Assembly: GCF_016937515.1 (NCBI RefSeq)
Contig: NZ_JAFHKM010000002.1
Coordinates: forward strand, 4,955,001-5,019,000
Source of the DNA: Cohnella algarum
GTDB lineage: Bacteria > Bacillota > Bacilli > Paenibacillales > Paenibacillaceae
Length of the DNA stretch: 64,000 nucleotides
Reading direction: 5' to 3'
Part shown: one piece after another, positions 52,223 through 60,073 of the stretch
Layout of the letters: the number at the start of each line of letters is the position of its first letter
How positions within the stretch are numbered: position 1 is the first letter of the stretch
Notes under the pieces: model-generated
The model's input: only the letters and a program-made list of their open reading frames with translations
Told to the model about the DNA's origin: nothing
The model's database searches: none
Program-made: the position numbers and the translations under genes

Positions 52223-53368
52223 TTACGATCCGTTGTCTTTCCAGCGGGTCGCCCGAAAGGTGTTCTGCGCCAGCTTCGGCGCGAGACGTCCGATCGCAGG
52301 CAGCATCCGCGGCATGCCCGGCACGCCCACCAGCCATTGCAGCAGCCGTCCCCACCGCAAAGGCCCTCCGAATTCCCGCCGAATCGCGCATATGTATTCG
52401 CTCCGCCAGCGGGAGAGCGAAATTTCCCCCCGCAAATAGCGGTCGGCTTGGAAAACGCATCGCTGGGCCGAACGAAGCGCCATCGACATGCCGTCCCCGC
52501 ACAGCGGCGGAAGCAGGAACGAAGCGTCCCCGATGTGGGGGATCCGGTCCCAGCAAACCGGCTTGCGGCCTAGCCCGACCGGAGCGACGGCCGCCTGCGC
52601 GCCGGGAACCGGGACGGCTCGGGCAAGCTTCTGCCGCAGCTTGGCGTTTTGGCCGATTGCCGCTTCCAGCAAGCCGGGAATCGACGTCGCCTTTCCATGA
52701 AACGCGTTCCGTTCGAGCAGCGCGGCCACATTGACGATCCCGTCTTCAACGGGGGAAATGCCCAAATAGCCTCCGGCAAAAAAATAGAGCTCGACGGCCG
52801 GCTCCGAAGGGATTCCCTGAAAATGAGACTTCACGCCGATGTAGGCGGTATTTCCGGTTTTCCCCGATCGATTGCCGAACAGCTCCGGCCGGCGATGGCC
52901 CCCCCACGCGGCGATGACGGCCCGCGCGTAATGCGTGACAACCTTTCCCCCCTGCCTCGTCTCGATCGCATAGCCCGCCTCGCGGGGAGCGACGGACAGC
53001 ACCGCCGTCGCGGTCCGCACCTCCGCTCCCGACGCTTGCGCCGCGGCGTGAAGCGCGAAGTCGAGCGCATGCCGGCTGATCCCGAAGGCGCTGCCGGGAA
53101 GCGGGATTTCCACGGGGCGGCCGCGTTCGAAGGCCAAGCGCGCAAGATCGATCGGGCTCGGCCGAAGCGGCGTTACGGTGTCCCACAATCCCAACGCCTG
53201 CAGCGTTCCTTGTGCTTCCGGCGAAAGAAATTCTCCGCAAACCTTATGCCGCGGGAACGAATGCCGGTCGAGAAGGAGCGTGTCCCATCCCTTGTCCGCC
53301 AACGCTTTGGCGGCGGCGCTCCCGGCAACCCCCGCCCCCAATACGGCCACATCCCGAAAGCGCTCCAT
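52223..53368 (-). CDS. FAD-dependent oxidoreductase (geranylgeranyl-reductase-like)
   Basis: 381 residues from the ATG at 53368. The N-terminal FAD motif is VAVLGAGVAGSAAAKALADKGWDTLLLDR, followed by HKVCGEFLSP, the pattern of the geranylgeranyl reductase/halogenase class of PHBH-fold flavoproteins; the second FAD motif is DRIPHIGDASFLLPPLCGDGMSMAL. Such enzymes act on lipid-like or phenolic substrates. It starts 4 bases after the methyltransferase stop, so it probably modifies the polyketide. Confidence 0.9.
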   Translation of the reverse strand: MERFRDVAVLGAGVAGSAAAKALADKGWDTLLLDRHSFPRHKVCGEFLSPEAQGTLQALGLWDTVTPLRPSPIDLARLAFERGRPVEIPLPGSAFGISRHALDFALHAAAQASGAEVRTATAVLSVAPREAGYAIETRQGGKVVTHYARAVIAAWGGHRRPELFGNRSGKTGNTAYIGVKSHFQGIPSEPAVELYFFAGGYLGISPVEDGIVNVAALLERNAFHGKATSIPGLLEAAIGQNAKLRQKLARAVPVPGAQAAVAPVGLGRKPVCWDRIPHIGDASFLLPPLCGDGMSMALRSAQRCVFQADRYLRGEISLSRWRSEYICAIRREFGGPLRWGRLLQWLVGVPGMPRMLPAIGRLAPKLAQNTFRATRWKDNGS

Positions 53369-53372
53369 TCTC

Positions 53373-54104
53373 TCAACCCCGTTTGCCGGTTCCGGCTTCG
53401 TTTTTGCGAATGACGACGGCATAGCGGAACAAAGGCCGCCAGGAATAGAACGCGCCGGAAATCCCCAGCTCCGCTCCGAGCTCGTCCCAATCTTCCGGTC
53501 GAAAGCCCTTTGCCACCGACAGCGGACCGTCATTTCGGATATACCGGTTGCCGGACACAATTCTCGTCGCCAGCCAAACCGCGGTCCACGGAATCCAGTG
53601 CCGATGAATGTCGTTGATCGCGACGCCGAAGCGGGCGGACCTGAGCATGCGCCCGACCACTCGCGGAAGCTCGCTCGCCGCGAAATGATGGACGAACTGC
53701 GTTCCGGTGACGACGTCGGCGCAAGCTTCCGGCAAAGCGAACAAATCGCTTCTGATCGCCGTCACCCGCGGCTCGCGGCGAAACAAAAGCCTTGCCTCCT
53801 CGCAGGCTTCCTCCGTCCTGTCCGCCAGCGTGATCCGGAGGTCGATCCGGTTTTGATCCGCCCACCTTAGCAGGCGGCGGTTCACATCCCCCGAGCCCGC
53901 CCCGATATCCAGCAGCGTCCAGCGCCCCGGCCGGCCCGCTTCCTCCCATAATCGCCTGACGCCGTACAGGGTCGGCGAAGCGGCCCCGAACAGCCGGTTC
54001 AGCCTGCGAAGGTGCCGCAGGGCGACCCTCAGTTCGGTCCCTCCGCGCGAAAAATCGTCCATCAGCTCGGGCCGTTCGGCCCGCTGCCGCAAACGGTCAA
54101 GCAA
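53373..54104 (-). CDS. Class I SAM-dependent methyltransferase (PKS tailoring)
   Basis: 243 residues from a TTG at 54104, which follows GGAGG by 5 bases and overlaps the PKS stop. Motif I is LLDIGAGSGDVNRRLL; ITLADRTEEACEEAR and DVVTGTQFVHHFAASELPRVVGRML follow as expected for a small-molecule methyltransferase. Its place between the type III PKS and the flavoprotein points to O- or C-methylation of the polyketide. A later ATG at 54062 would truncate it slightly. Confidence 0.88.
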   Translation of the reverse strand: MLDRLRQRAERPELMDDFSRGGTELRVALRHLRRLNRLFGAASPTLYGVRRLWEEAGRPGRWTLLDIGAGSGDVNRRLLRWADQNRIDLRITLADRTEEACEEARLLFRREPRVTAIRSDLFALPEACADVVTGTQFVHHFAASELPRVVGRMLRSARFGVAINDIHRHWIPWTAVWLATRIVSGNRYIRNDGPLSVAKGFRPEDWDELGAELGISGAFYSWRPLFRYAVVIRKNEAGTGKRG

Positions 54105-55260
54105 GGGCGCCTCCGGCCGCCGCCGCGCCTTGGCCTTGCGGCATGACGGACGGCACATAAGCGAATTTGAGCATTTCCGCCGCGAGGCCGGGACCGAATG
54201 CCATGGCGAGTCCGATCGCGGGCCTCGCGCGGGATTCTTTTCGTTTTAACTCCCGCTTCATCTCGCGAAGCACGAATAAAATGGTGGCGGACGATACGTT
54301 GCCGTTTTGACGGAGAACCGTCCGGCTCGGCCCCGTTTGTCCGTCGTCAAGCTCCAGCGCCTCCTGCAGCGCGTCGACGATTCCGCGGCCCCCGGGATGA
54401 ATCGCCCACAGCTCGGGCCGGGCGTCTCCGGCGCAAAACCGCGCGATCTCCGCGGGAATCCACCCGCCGATCCGCTTCGGAATCGCCGGGGAGAGGTACA
54501 GATCGAACCCGTAATCGCCGACTTCCCATACCATCTCCTCCGCATATTCCGGCAATAGAACGGATCGATGGCCGTCGAGCCGAAAAACGTCCCGGTCGTC
54601 CGGACCGGGACAACCGACGATGCAGGCGGATGCCCCGTCGCCGAAAAAAGAAGCCGCGTACAACGCCTCGCGCCCGGCGGAAGGCTGAATATGCAGCGTG
54701 CAAAGCTCGACGCAGACGATCAAAACTTTGGCGTCCGGCTGCCCCCTGACGACCTGCAGCGACAACCCTACGGCTTTCAAGCCGGCCGCGCATCCGAGAA
54801 ACGTAAGCGGGATCCGGCTTGTTTCCGGCGAAAGTCCCAGTTCCCGGCTAATAACGGCATCCAGCCCGGGAAGAAACTGCCCCGTGCAGCTGACCGTAAT
54901 CAGGTGGGTAATTTCGGATGCCTTCGCGCTGCCGTCCAGCATCGCTTGCCTGGCCGCTTGAAGCCCGAGCGGCACGGCTTCCCGCCTGTACGTCTTCATC
55001 CGTTCCGCGGTCGAAGGAGCCGGCTCGCCCGTTTGCGGAAAGTAGCGGCACCTAGATGCCGGTTCGAGCAAGTTCGGTTCGCACGTATAGCGCGTTTCCA
55101 CTCCGCATTGCCTGAATATTCGCTTGGCCCAGCGGGCCGGATCGGAATTTTCGCCCAGCGCCTCCGCCAACCTTCGCGAAGTGTCAGATTGATCCAGCCG
55201 ATAGTTCGGAACGGCCGTGCCGATGCCCAGTATGGCGATGTCCGGAGCCTCCCGGTCCAT
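54097..55260 (-). CDS. Type III polyketide synthase (chalcone/stilbene synthase family)
   Basis: 387 residues with the complete catalytic triad: Cys157 in LTFLGCAAGLKAVG, His288 in LWAIHPGGRGIVDAL and Asn321 in RQNGNVSSATILFVLREM. GFDLYLSPAIPKRIGGWIP and SFFGDGASACIVG are further family marks. It extends a starter acyl-CoA with malonyl-CoA; bacterial relatives such as BpsA make alkylpyrones and alkylresorcinols from long-chain acyl-CoA. GAGGAGG precedes the ATG. It is the first gene of the PKS-methyltransferase-flavoprotein-MMPL-TetR operon. Confidence 0.95.
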   Translation of the reverse strand: MDREAPDIAILGIGTAVPNYRLDQSDTSRRLAEALGENSDPARWAKRIFRQCGVETRYTCEPNLLEPASRCRYFPQTGEPAPSTAERMKTYRREAVPLGLQAARQAMLDGSAKASEITHLITVSCTGQFLPGLDAVISRELGLSPETSRIPLTFLGCAAGLKAVGLSLQVVRGQPDAKVLIVCVELCTLHIQPSAGREALYAASFFGDGASACIVGCPGPDDRDVFRLDGHRSVLLPEYAEEMVWEVGDYGFDLYLSPAIPKRIGGWIPAEIARFCAGDARPELWAIHPGGRGIVDALQEALELDDGQTGPSRTVLRQNGNVSSATILFVLREMKRELKRKESRARPAIGLAMAFGPGLAAEMLKFAYVPSVMPQGQGAAAAGGALA

Positions 55261-55363
55261 TCCCGCTCCCTCCTCTCGTTCCCGTTTTCAAAATTCTATT
55301 GCGTTAGCCGATTGCGCTCCGTCCTTTCCATCATTTTATTTGTACAGGCCCGGCGATATGACC

Positions 55364-55408
55364 GAAAAAAAAGAAAGAGCCGCCGGATCGACCGTTCCGG
55401 CGGTTCTT
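55364..55408 (-). terminator. Terminator after the stalk-domain gene
   Basis: Minus strand CCGCCGGA and TCCGGCGG arms (extended by AGAA/CTCT) followed by TTTCTTTTTTTT. Confidence 0.85.
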
Positions 55409-55424
55409 CGTAATGGAAGTCCTT

Positions 55425-56678
55425 CTACGCGGACGCAATCGCGATCGTCTTCAGCGTCTCGTCCCAATCGACCTTCGCGCCGAGCGCTTCGCTGACGAAC
55501 CGGAGCGGGACCATCGTGCTGCCGTTCATCGTCCTCGGCGCCGCATCGAGCTTCGCGGCGCTGCCGCCGATTTTCGCGTTCGCGTTATCGAGCTGCAGCC
55601 AGATGGACGTCTCTCCTTTTTTGGCGGCGATCGACCGATCCGCGGCTTTCCAGACCACGGTGGCCCCGAGCTTTTCGAAAATCGCCCGCATCGGAACGAG
55701 CGTGTTGCCGCTGACGACGGCCGGCGGCTGCTCGAAAATCATGAAATCGCCGTCGACGACAACCGTAATCCAGTCGTCCGGAACGAGCGGCTCGAATTGA
55801 ATGCCCGTTCCGGTCAGCTTCTCCCGCGCGGAGGACGCCTCGGCGATCGCTTTCTCGCGCTGCTGCAAAATCGAGTTTTTCGCGTTCAGCCACGCATCGC
55901 GAATGTCCCGCAGCGACTCGTTTTTCCTTGCTTGAACCGCTTTTTTCGTCTCTTCGATCCGCTTGCCCATATCGGCTTCCGCCTTGGCCAGCGCTTCGGC
56001 CATCAGCTTTTCCGCTTCGGCCAGGGAAAGGTCTCCGTCCTCGTAACGGTCCATGACGCTTCCGGCCGAATGGACGGACGAAACGTCTTCGAAAACGTCC
56101 ATGACGCCGCCGGCCGAACTGGGGTTCACGTCGTCCTCGTACAGATCCAGGGCGCTGCCCGCCGAATTCGGATCGAGCTCGTCGTCGTACAAATCCGTCG
56201 CTTCGCCCGCGGAATCGGGATTCAAGCTGTCCTCAAAAAGGTCCATCGGGCTTCCAGCTTGATTCGGATCCATCGCGTCTTCGTACAGGTCCATCGGCTC
56301 GCCCGCGCGGTCCTTGTCCGCCGCCCTCTCGTACGCCCGGAACGCGTCGATGTTGTCGTCATAGCTTTGTTTCAGCTTTCGGATATCGTTTTCAAGAACG
56401 GACGTCATGTTGTTCAAATCCTCTTGGGCCAGCCGCAAAAGCTTGTCGTAGACCGCAGTCATTTGTGCGTGATACGTATCGTACAATTTTCGTTCTTCTT
56501 GGAGATAACGATTGTAGGTTTCGCGATGCTTTTGCTCGAACGCGTCGTATTGTCCGGTCATCCGGGCGATGAAATCCGCGTCCGCCGCCGTTGCGCAAGG
56601 AATAGCCGCACCGAAGCTTAACGCGAAAGCGATGGAAGCGATCCAAACCTTTTTTGCCGTCGGTCTTCTTTTGTTCAT
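55425..56678 (-). CDS. Secreted stalk-domain (copper amine oxidase N-like) protein with 16-residue repeats
   Basis: 417 residues from the ATG at 56678 (GGAGGGG upstream). A signal peptide (KVWIASIAFALSFGAAIPCATA) is followed by a coiled-coil region (about 35-120), six 16-residue acidic repeats (121-216, consensus DPNSAGSPMDLYEDDL), another helical region, and a C-terminal copper-amine-oxidase-like domain in two halves (VPMRAIFEKLGATVVWKAADRSI and VPLRFVSEALGAKVDWDETLKTI). Such domains anchor surface proteins of Paenibacillaceae. The exact role is unknown; a structural or adhesive surface protein is most likely. Confidence 0.85.
   Translation of the reverse strand: MNKRRPTAKKVWIASIAFALSFGAAIPCATAADADFIARMTGQYDAFEQKHRETYNRYLQEERKLYDTYHAQMTAVYDKLLRLAQEDLNNMTSVLENDIRKLKQSYDDNIDAFRAYERAADKDRAGEPMDLYEDAMDPNQAGSPMDLFEDSLNPDSAGEATDLYDDELDPNSAGSALDLYEDDVNPSSAGGVMDVFEDVSSVHSAGSVMDRYEDGDLSLAEAEKLMAEALAKAEADMGKRIEETKKAVQARKNESLRDIRDAWLNAKNSILQQREKAIAEASSAREKLTGTGIQFEPLVPDDWITVVVDGDFMIFEQPPAVVSGNTLVPMRAIFEKLGATVVWKAADRSIAAKKGETSIWLQLDNANAKIGGSAAKLDAAPRTMNGSTMVPLRFVSEALGAKVDWDETLKTIAIASA
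56031..56318 (-). repeat. Six 48-bp tandem repeats coding for acidic 16-residue units
   Basis: Residues 121-216 of the protein divide exactly into six units, each with AG near position 5, a hydrophobic MDLY/F core and an ED end. They encode a regular acidic rod. Confidence 0.85.
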
Positions 56679-56933
56679 TGTTGCCCCTCCAAAAAATTCA
56701 TGGTGATCGGCCGAGGATTTCGGCATTTTCCTATACATTCCATAATCATACAAGAAAAAATATTTGAGAAAAATAGGAAATCCGAGGGGAAATATGCAGA
56801 TGCCGCTCGGCGCATCGCGACCAAGGTCCTATGCCTTTGAATCGATTAGCAGCATCATCCTGCCTATCCCCTGCCAAATTTTTCTTATATAATGAACGAA
56901 GCGGTACATTTCATAAACAGGAGGCCGGAATAC

Positions 56934-58241
56934 ATGAACCAAGCCGTAGAAACGTTGTTCGTCAACACCTTCACGGATGGCATTTTGGACCCTGAAAAAG
57001 AAATGCTGGGCCCGGTCAAGGACGGAGGCCGCATCATCGCCAACACGGCTCCCGGATGCTGGGGCCCGATGATCACGCCGTGCCTGAAGGGCGGCCACGA
57101 AGTGACGAAGCCCGTCTATGTCGAAGGGGCGGAGGTCGGCGACGCGATCGTCATCCATATCAAATCGATCGAAGTGACCTCGATCGCCACTTCGTCGGGG
57201 AACGACAAGCCGGTGGAAGGCCGGTTTCTGGGCGATCCTTTCGTCGCCGTGAAATGCCCGGAGTGCGGCACCCTGCATCCGGAAACGGTCGTCAAGGGCA
57301 TCGGCCCGAAAGCGGTGCGCTGCTCCGGCTGCGATTCCGACATTACGCCTTTCGTTTTTACGAACGGTTATACGATTGCTTTCGATAAAGACGGCCTGGT
57401 CGGCGTCACGCTCCCGAAGGAAGCGGCCGAGCGGATTGCCGAGGACGGCCGCCGCTATATGCGAACGCCGGATCATTCGGTGCAAAACCCGATCGTCACG
57501 TTCGCCCCGCACGATCTCGTCGGCGTCGTGGCCCGGATGAGGCCGTTTTTGGGCCAGTTGGGCACGACGCCCTCCAAGGCGCTGCCCGATTCGCACAATG
57601 CCGGCGATTTCGGCTCGTTTCTCGTCGGCGCGCCGCATGCGTATGCCGTGACCGAGGACGAGCTGAACGAGCATCGCACGGACGGGCATATGGACATCAG
57701 CCGGGTTCGCGCCGGCGCGACCGTCATTTGCCCGGTCAAAGTTCCCGGCGGCGGCGTTTACCTAGGCGATATGCACGCGATGCAAGGCGACGGCGAAATT
57801 GCCGGGCATACGGCCGACGTCGCGGGAATCGTCCATTTGCAGGTTCGCGTGCTGAAGGGCGTGAACCTGGAAGGACCGATTTTGCTGCCGAACGTAGAGG
57901 ATTTGCCCTATACGGCGAAGCCCCTTACCGCGGCGGAACGGCTCGCGGCAGAAGCGCTCGCGAAGGAATGGAAGCTGAAGAAGACGGAAACCTCGCTCCC
58001 GCTGTCCGTCGTCGGAACGGGCAAATCGTTGAACGAAGCGACCGACAACGGACTCGCCCGCGCGGCCAAGCTGTTCGACGTCACGGTTCCGGAAATCATG
58101 AACCGGGCCACGATTACCGGCTCGATCGAAATCGGCCGCCACCCCGGCGTCATTACCGTCACTTTTCTGGCGCCGAAGCGCTATTTGAAGCAGGCGAAGC
58201 TTTACGATGCGGTGGACGAGCATTATCGAGATCGGGAGTAA
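56934..58241 (+). CDS. Acetamidase/formamidase family protein
   Basis: 435 residues from the ATG at 56934, which follows AGGAGG by 10 bases. The FmdA/AmdA fold is visible in GGRIIANTAPGCWGPMITPCLKGGHEV, VGDAIVIHIKSIEVTS, PDSHNAGDFGSFLVGAP, VRAGATVICPVKVPGGGVYLGDMHAMQGDGEIAGHTADVAG and ITGSIEIGRHPGVITVT. It hydrolyses formamide or short aliphatic amides to ammonia, using a metal site. Two CxxC pairs (KCPECG, RCSGC) form a likely zinc ribbon insert. A TATAAT at 56888-56893 lies 40 bases upstream. Confidence 0.9.
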   Translation: MNQAVETLFVNTFTDGILDPEKEMLGPVKDGGRIIANTAPGCWGPMITPCLKGGHEVTKPVYVEGAEVGDAIVIHIKSIEVTSIATSSGNDKPVEGRFLGDPFVAVKCPECGTLHPETVVKGIGPKAVRCSGCDSDITPFVFTNGYTIAFDKDGLVGVTLPKEAAERIAEDGRRYMRTPDHSVQNPIVTFAPHDLVGVVARMRPFLGQLGTTPSKALPDSHNAGDFGSFLVGAPHAYAVTEDELNEHRTDGHMDISRVRAGATVICPVKVPGGGVYLGDMHAMQGDGEIAGHTADVAGIVHLQVRVLKGVNLEGPILLPNVEDLPYTAKPLTAAERLAAEALAKEWKLKKTETSLPLSVVGTGKSLNEATDNGLARAAKLFDVTVPEIMNRATITGSIEIGRHPGVITVTFLAPKRYLKQAKLYDAVDEHYRDRE

Positions 58242-58246
58242 GCAAA

Positions 58247-58289
58247 GGGCCGTCCCGGGAGCCGCCGTACTCGGCTTCCGGGACGGCCC
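58247..58289 (+). terminator. Strong hairpin after the acetamidase gene
   Basis: GGGCCGTCCCGG (58247-58258) pairs perfectly with CCGGGACGGCCC (58278-58289). There is no oligo-T tail, so termination is only likely. The following 58290-58564 shows no gene. Confidence 0.55.
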
Positions 58290-58564
58290 GGCGTATATCC
58301 TCAAGAAAAAACCGGGAGTTCGAAACCGATTGATGTCGAAACGTCAGAGCAAGGGCTCAAGCGCCGGTCGCTTTAATCCCGCGGATCAGGATGAAACTCC
58401 GGCCGCCCGGGCACTCTCGCCGCAGCTCGTCCTTGCTTTCCGGAGCATTTGCGGTTGCCGCCGTCCCCTACTCCTGAAGGTCGAATGCGGGTGCGGGTAT
58501 GATGGAACGCTTTTTGGAAAAACTCTCCGAGACGGACATTTTTACCGAAAGCGAGGTGACGACG

Positions 58565-58708
58565 ATGACGGGACGCAACAACAAGCCGGATAACGACGGA
58601 CCGGCGTCCTCCCCTTCCCGGCTGGATCAATTCGGGGACAAGCTGGCCGACAACTCTGCGCATCTGCCGAAAAAGAAGAAAAACCGGCCGAACCCTGACC
58701 GGTGCTAA
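58565..58708 (+). CDS. Small charged protein of unknown function
   Basis: 47 residues from an ATG preceded by GAGGTGA at 5 bases. The sequence is polar (RNNKPDNDGPASSPS, SRLDQFGDKLADNSAHLPKKKKN) with no membrane segment, and is not recognised. It ends 28 bases before the palindrome array. The good ribosome site is the main reason to regard it as real; it might be a sporulation-associated small protein, which is speculation. Confidence 0.5.
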   Translation: MTGRNNKPDNDGPASSPSRLDQFGDKLADNSAHLPKKKKNRPNPDRC

Positions 58709-58735
58709 CGCTGGCCTGGCACTGCCCATGCGAAT

Positions 58736-59276
58736 GTAGCGTACCGGGTGCGCTACATGGAGGGAGTTTGGCGCAGACAAGGCGATTGTAGCGCATCCAA
58801 TGCGCTACATGGAGGCCATTTCGCGCTGGCATGGCGAATTTAGCGCACCCAGTGCGCTACATGGAGGGAGTTTGGCAGCAGCGATGCGAAAGTAGCGCAC
58901 CCGGTGCGCTACATGGGGGCCATTTGGCGCTGGCATGGCGAATGTAGCGCACCCGGTGCGTTACATGGAGGGAGTTTGACAGCAGCGGTACGAATATAGC
59001 GCACCCAGTGCGCTACATGGGGGCCATTTGGCGCTGGCATGGCGAATGTAGCGCACCCGGTGCGTTACATGGAGGGAGTTTGACAGCAGCGGTACGAATA
59101 TAGCGCACCCAGTGCGCTACATGGGGGCCATTTGGCGCTGGCATGGCGAATGTAGCGCATCCAATGCGCTACATGGAGGCCATTTCACGCTGGCATGGCG
59201 AATGTAGCGCACCCAGTGCGTTACATGGAGGGAGTTTGGCAGCAGCGATGCGAAAGTAGCGCACCCGGTGCGCTAC
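58736..59276. repeat. Array of eleven 52-bp tandem repeats with palindromic core
   Basis: A 21-base palindromic core, GTAGCGCA, five bases (CCCGG, CCCAG or TCCAA), TGCGCTAC, begins at 58736 and recurs at exactly 52-base steps (58788, 58840, 58892, 58944, 58996, 59048, 59100, 59152, 59204, 59256). The 31-base spacers alternate between two types, one with GGAGGGAGTTTG, one with GGCCATTT and CGCTGGCATGGCG, so the array is close to a 104-base higher-order repeat. 52 is not a multiple of three, and no frame is open. The region 59277-59530 after it shows no gene. Confidence 0.95.
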
Positions 59277-59530
59277 TTGGCCAACAAGACGACCGGCACA
59301 CGACTCAGGACCGTTTGCGTGCGCTCGGAGGCGATGAAAGGAGTCATTTTTACTCTACTGCGTACGCTGCATGCGGATGGCGGGGTGAGGTGAGTCATCA
59401 CGACTCAACTGGACCCGCGAAGAGCCGAACCGGCTTCAGATTGGATAACGCGAGCGGCGTTCTCATGCCACGCAAGCTGCCAGAGCGCTTTCGCACGGTG
59501 AAGTTTAACTTCCCGTCCCTATTTAAAAAA

Positions 59531-59576
59531 AGCATGGCGCCTTCCCCGGACGCTTGTCCCGGCTGCGCGCCATGCT
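59531..59576 (-). terminator. Terminator after the alpha/beta SASP gene
   Basis: AGCATGGCGC (59531-59540) pairs with GCGCCATGCT (59567-59576); the minus-strand reading ends in TTTTTTT. Confidence 0.85.
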
Positions 59577-59583
59577 CTTTCCC

Positions 59584-59871
59584 TTACTCCTTCGACCGCT
59601 TCGCGAGCTGCTCCTGGGCCAGCCGAATCAGCTCGCGCACCATCGGGCCGCCGATTCTTCCGCCGACGTTGCCGACCGATTCGGTCGACAGCTCCCCGTT
59701 TCCGCCGGGTTCCAGCGGAACGCCCAGCGAATCGGCGACTTCGTACTTGACGTCGTCGGGACGGTTCGGATCGACCCGGTATCCTTCCCGCTTCATCACT
59801 TCGGCCTTGAATTCCCGCAGCCCTTGCTCGGCTCCCGGTACGACATGCCGTCTGGACCCTCTTCTGGCCAT
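59584..59871 (-). CDS. Alpha/beta-type small acid-soluble spore protein
   Basis: 95 residues from the ATG at 59871 (AGGAGGAG 4 bases upstream). The family core DVKYEVADSLGVPL, GNGELSTESVGNVGGRIGGPMVRELIRLAQEQL is clear; EFKAE at about residue 20 resembles the GPR germination-protease site. Such proteins coat spore DNA and protect it from UV and heat. It has a longer N-terminus (MARRGSRRHVVPGAEQGL) than B. subtilis SspA/B, as is common in Paenibacillaceae. Confidence 0.92.
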   Translation of the reverse strand: MARRGSRRHVVPGAEQGLREFKAEVMKREGYRVDPNRPDDVKYEVADSLGVPLEPGGNGELSTESVGNVGGRIGGPMVRELIRLAQEQLAKRSKE

Positions 59872-60073
59872 TTTCGCTCCTCCTGCTTCAAGCATCATCC
59901 ATCTTGCTTGTCGGGAGTTTCCCCGGAAAAGGAGGAGCTTATTCCCGGAGCTTCCGATTCGCGTTCGATTTCGCTTCGCGAAATAGCCGTACCGAAATTC
60001 GGGTTATAGAAGCCCCGGCTCCTCTCCCGTGTTCCGAAAGCTCGATCCGCGATTTCCGTTTGCGCGCATTCGG

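Noticed and set aside
58736..59276. Possible CRISPR array
   Set aside because: The 31-base spacers are two alternating near-identical sequences, not unique; the repeat core is a simple palindrome, and no cas gene is in the window.
59391..59407. TGAGTC-ATCAC-GACTCA inverted repeat as an operator
   Set aside because: It is an isolated 6-bp inverted repeat with no promoter or gene start close by.
59195..59986. A long plus-strand frame through the end of the repeat array
   Set aside because: It begins within the 52-bp repeats and runs antisense through the SASP gene; 52 is not a multiple of three, so the repeat is not a coding unit.
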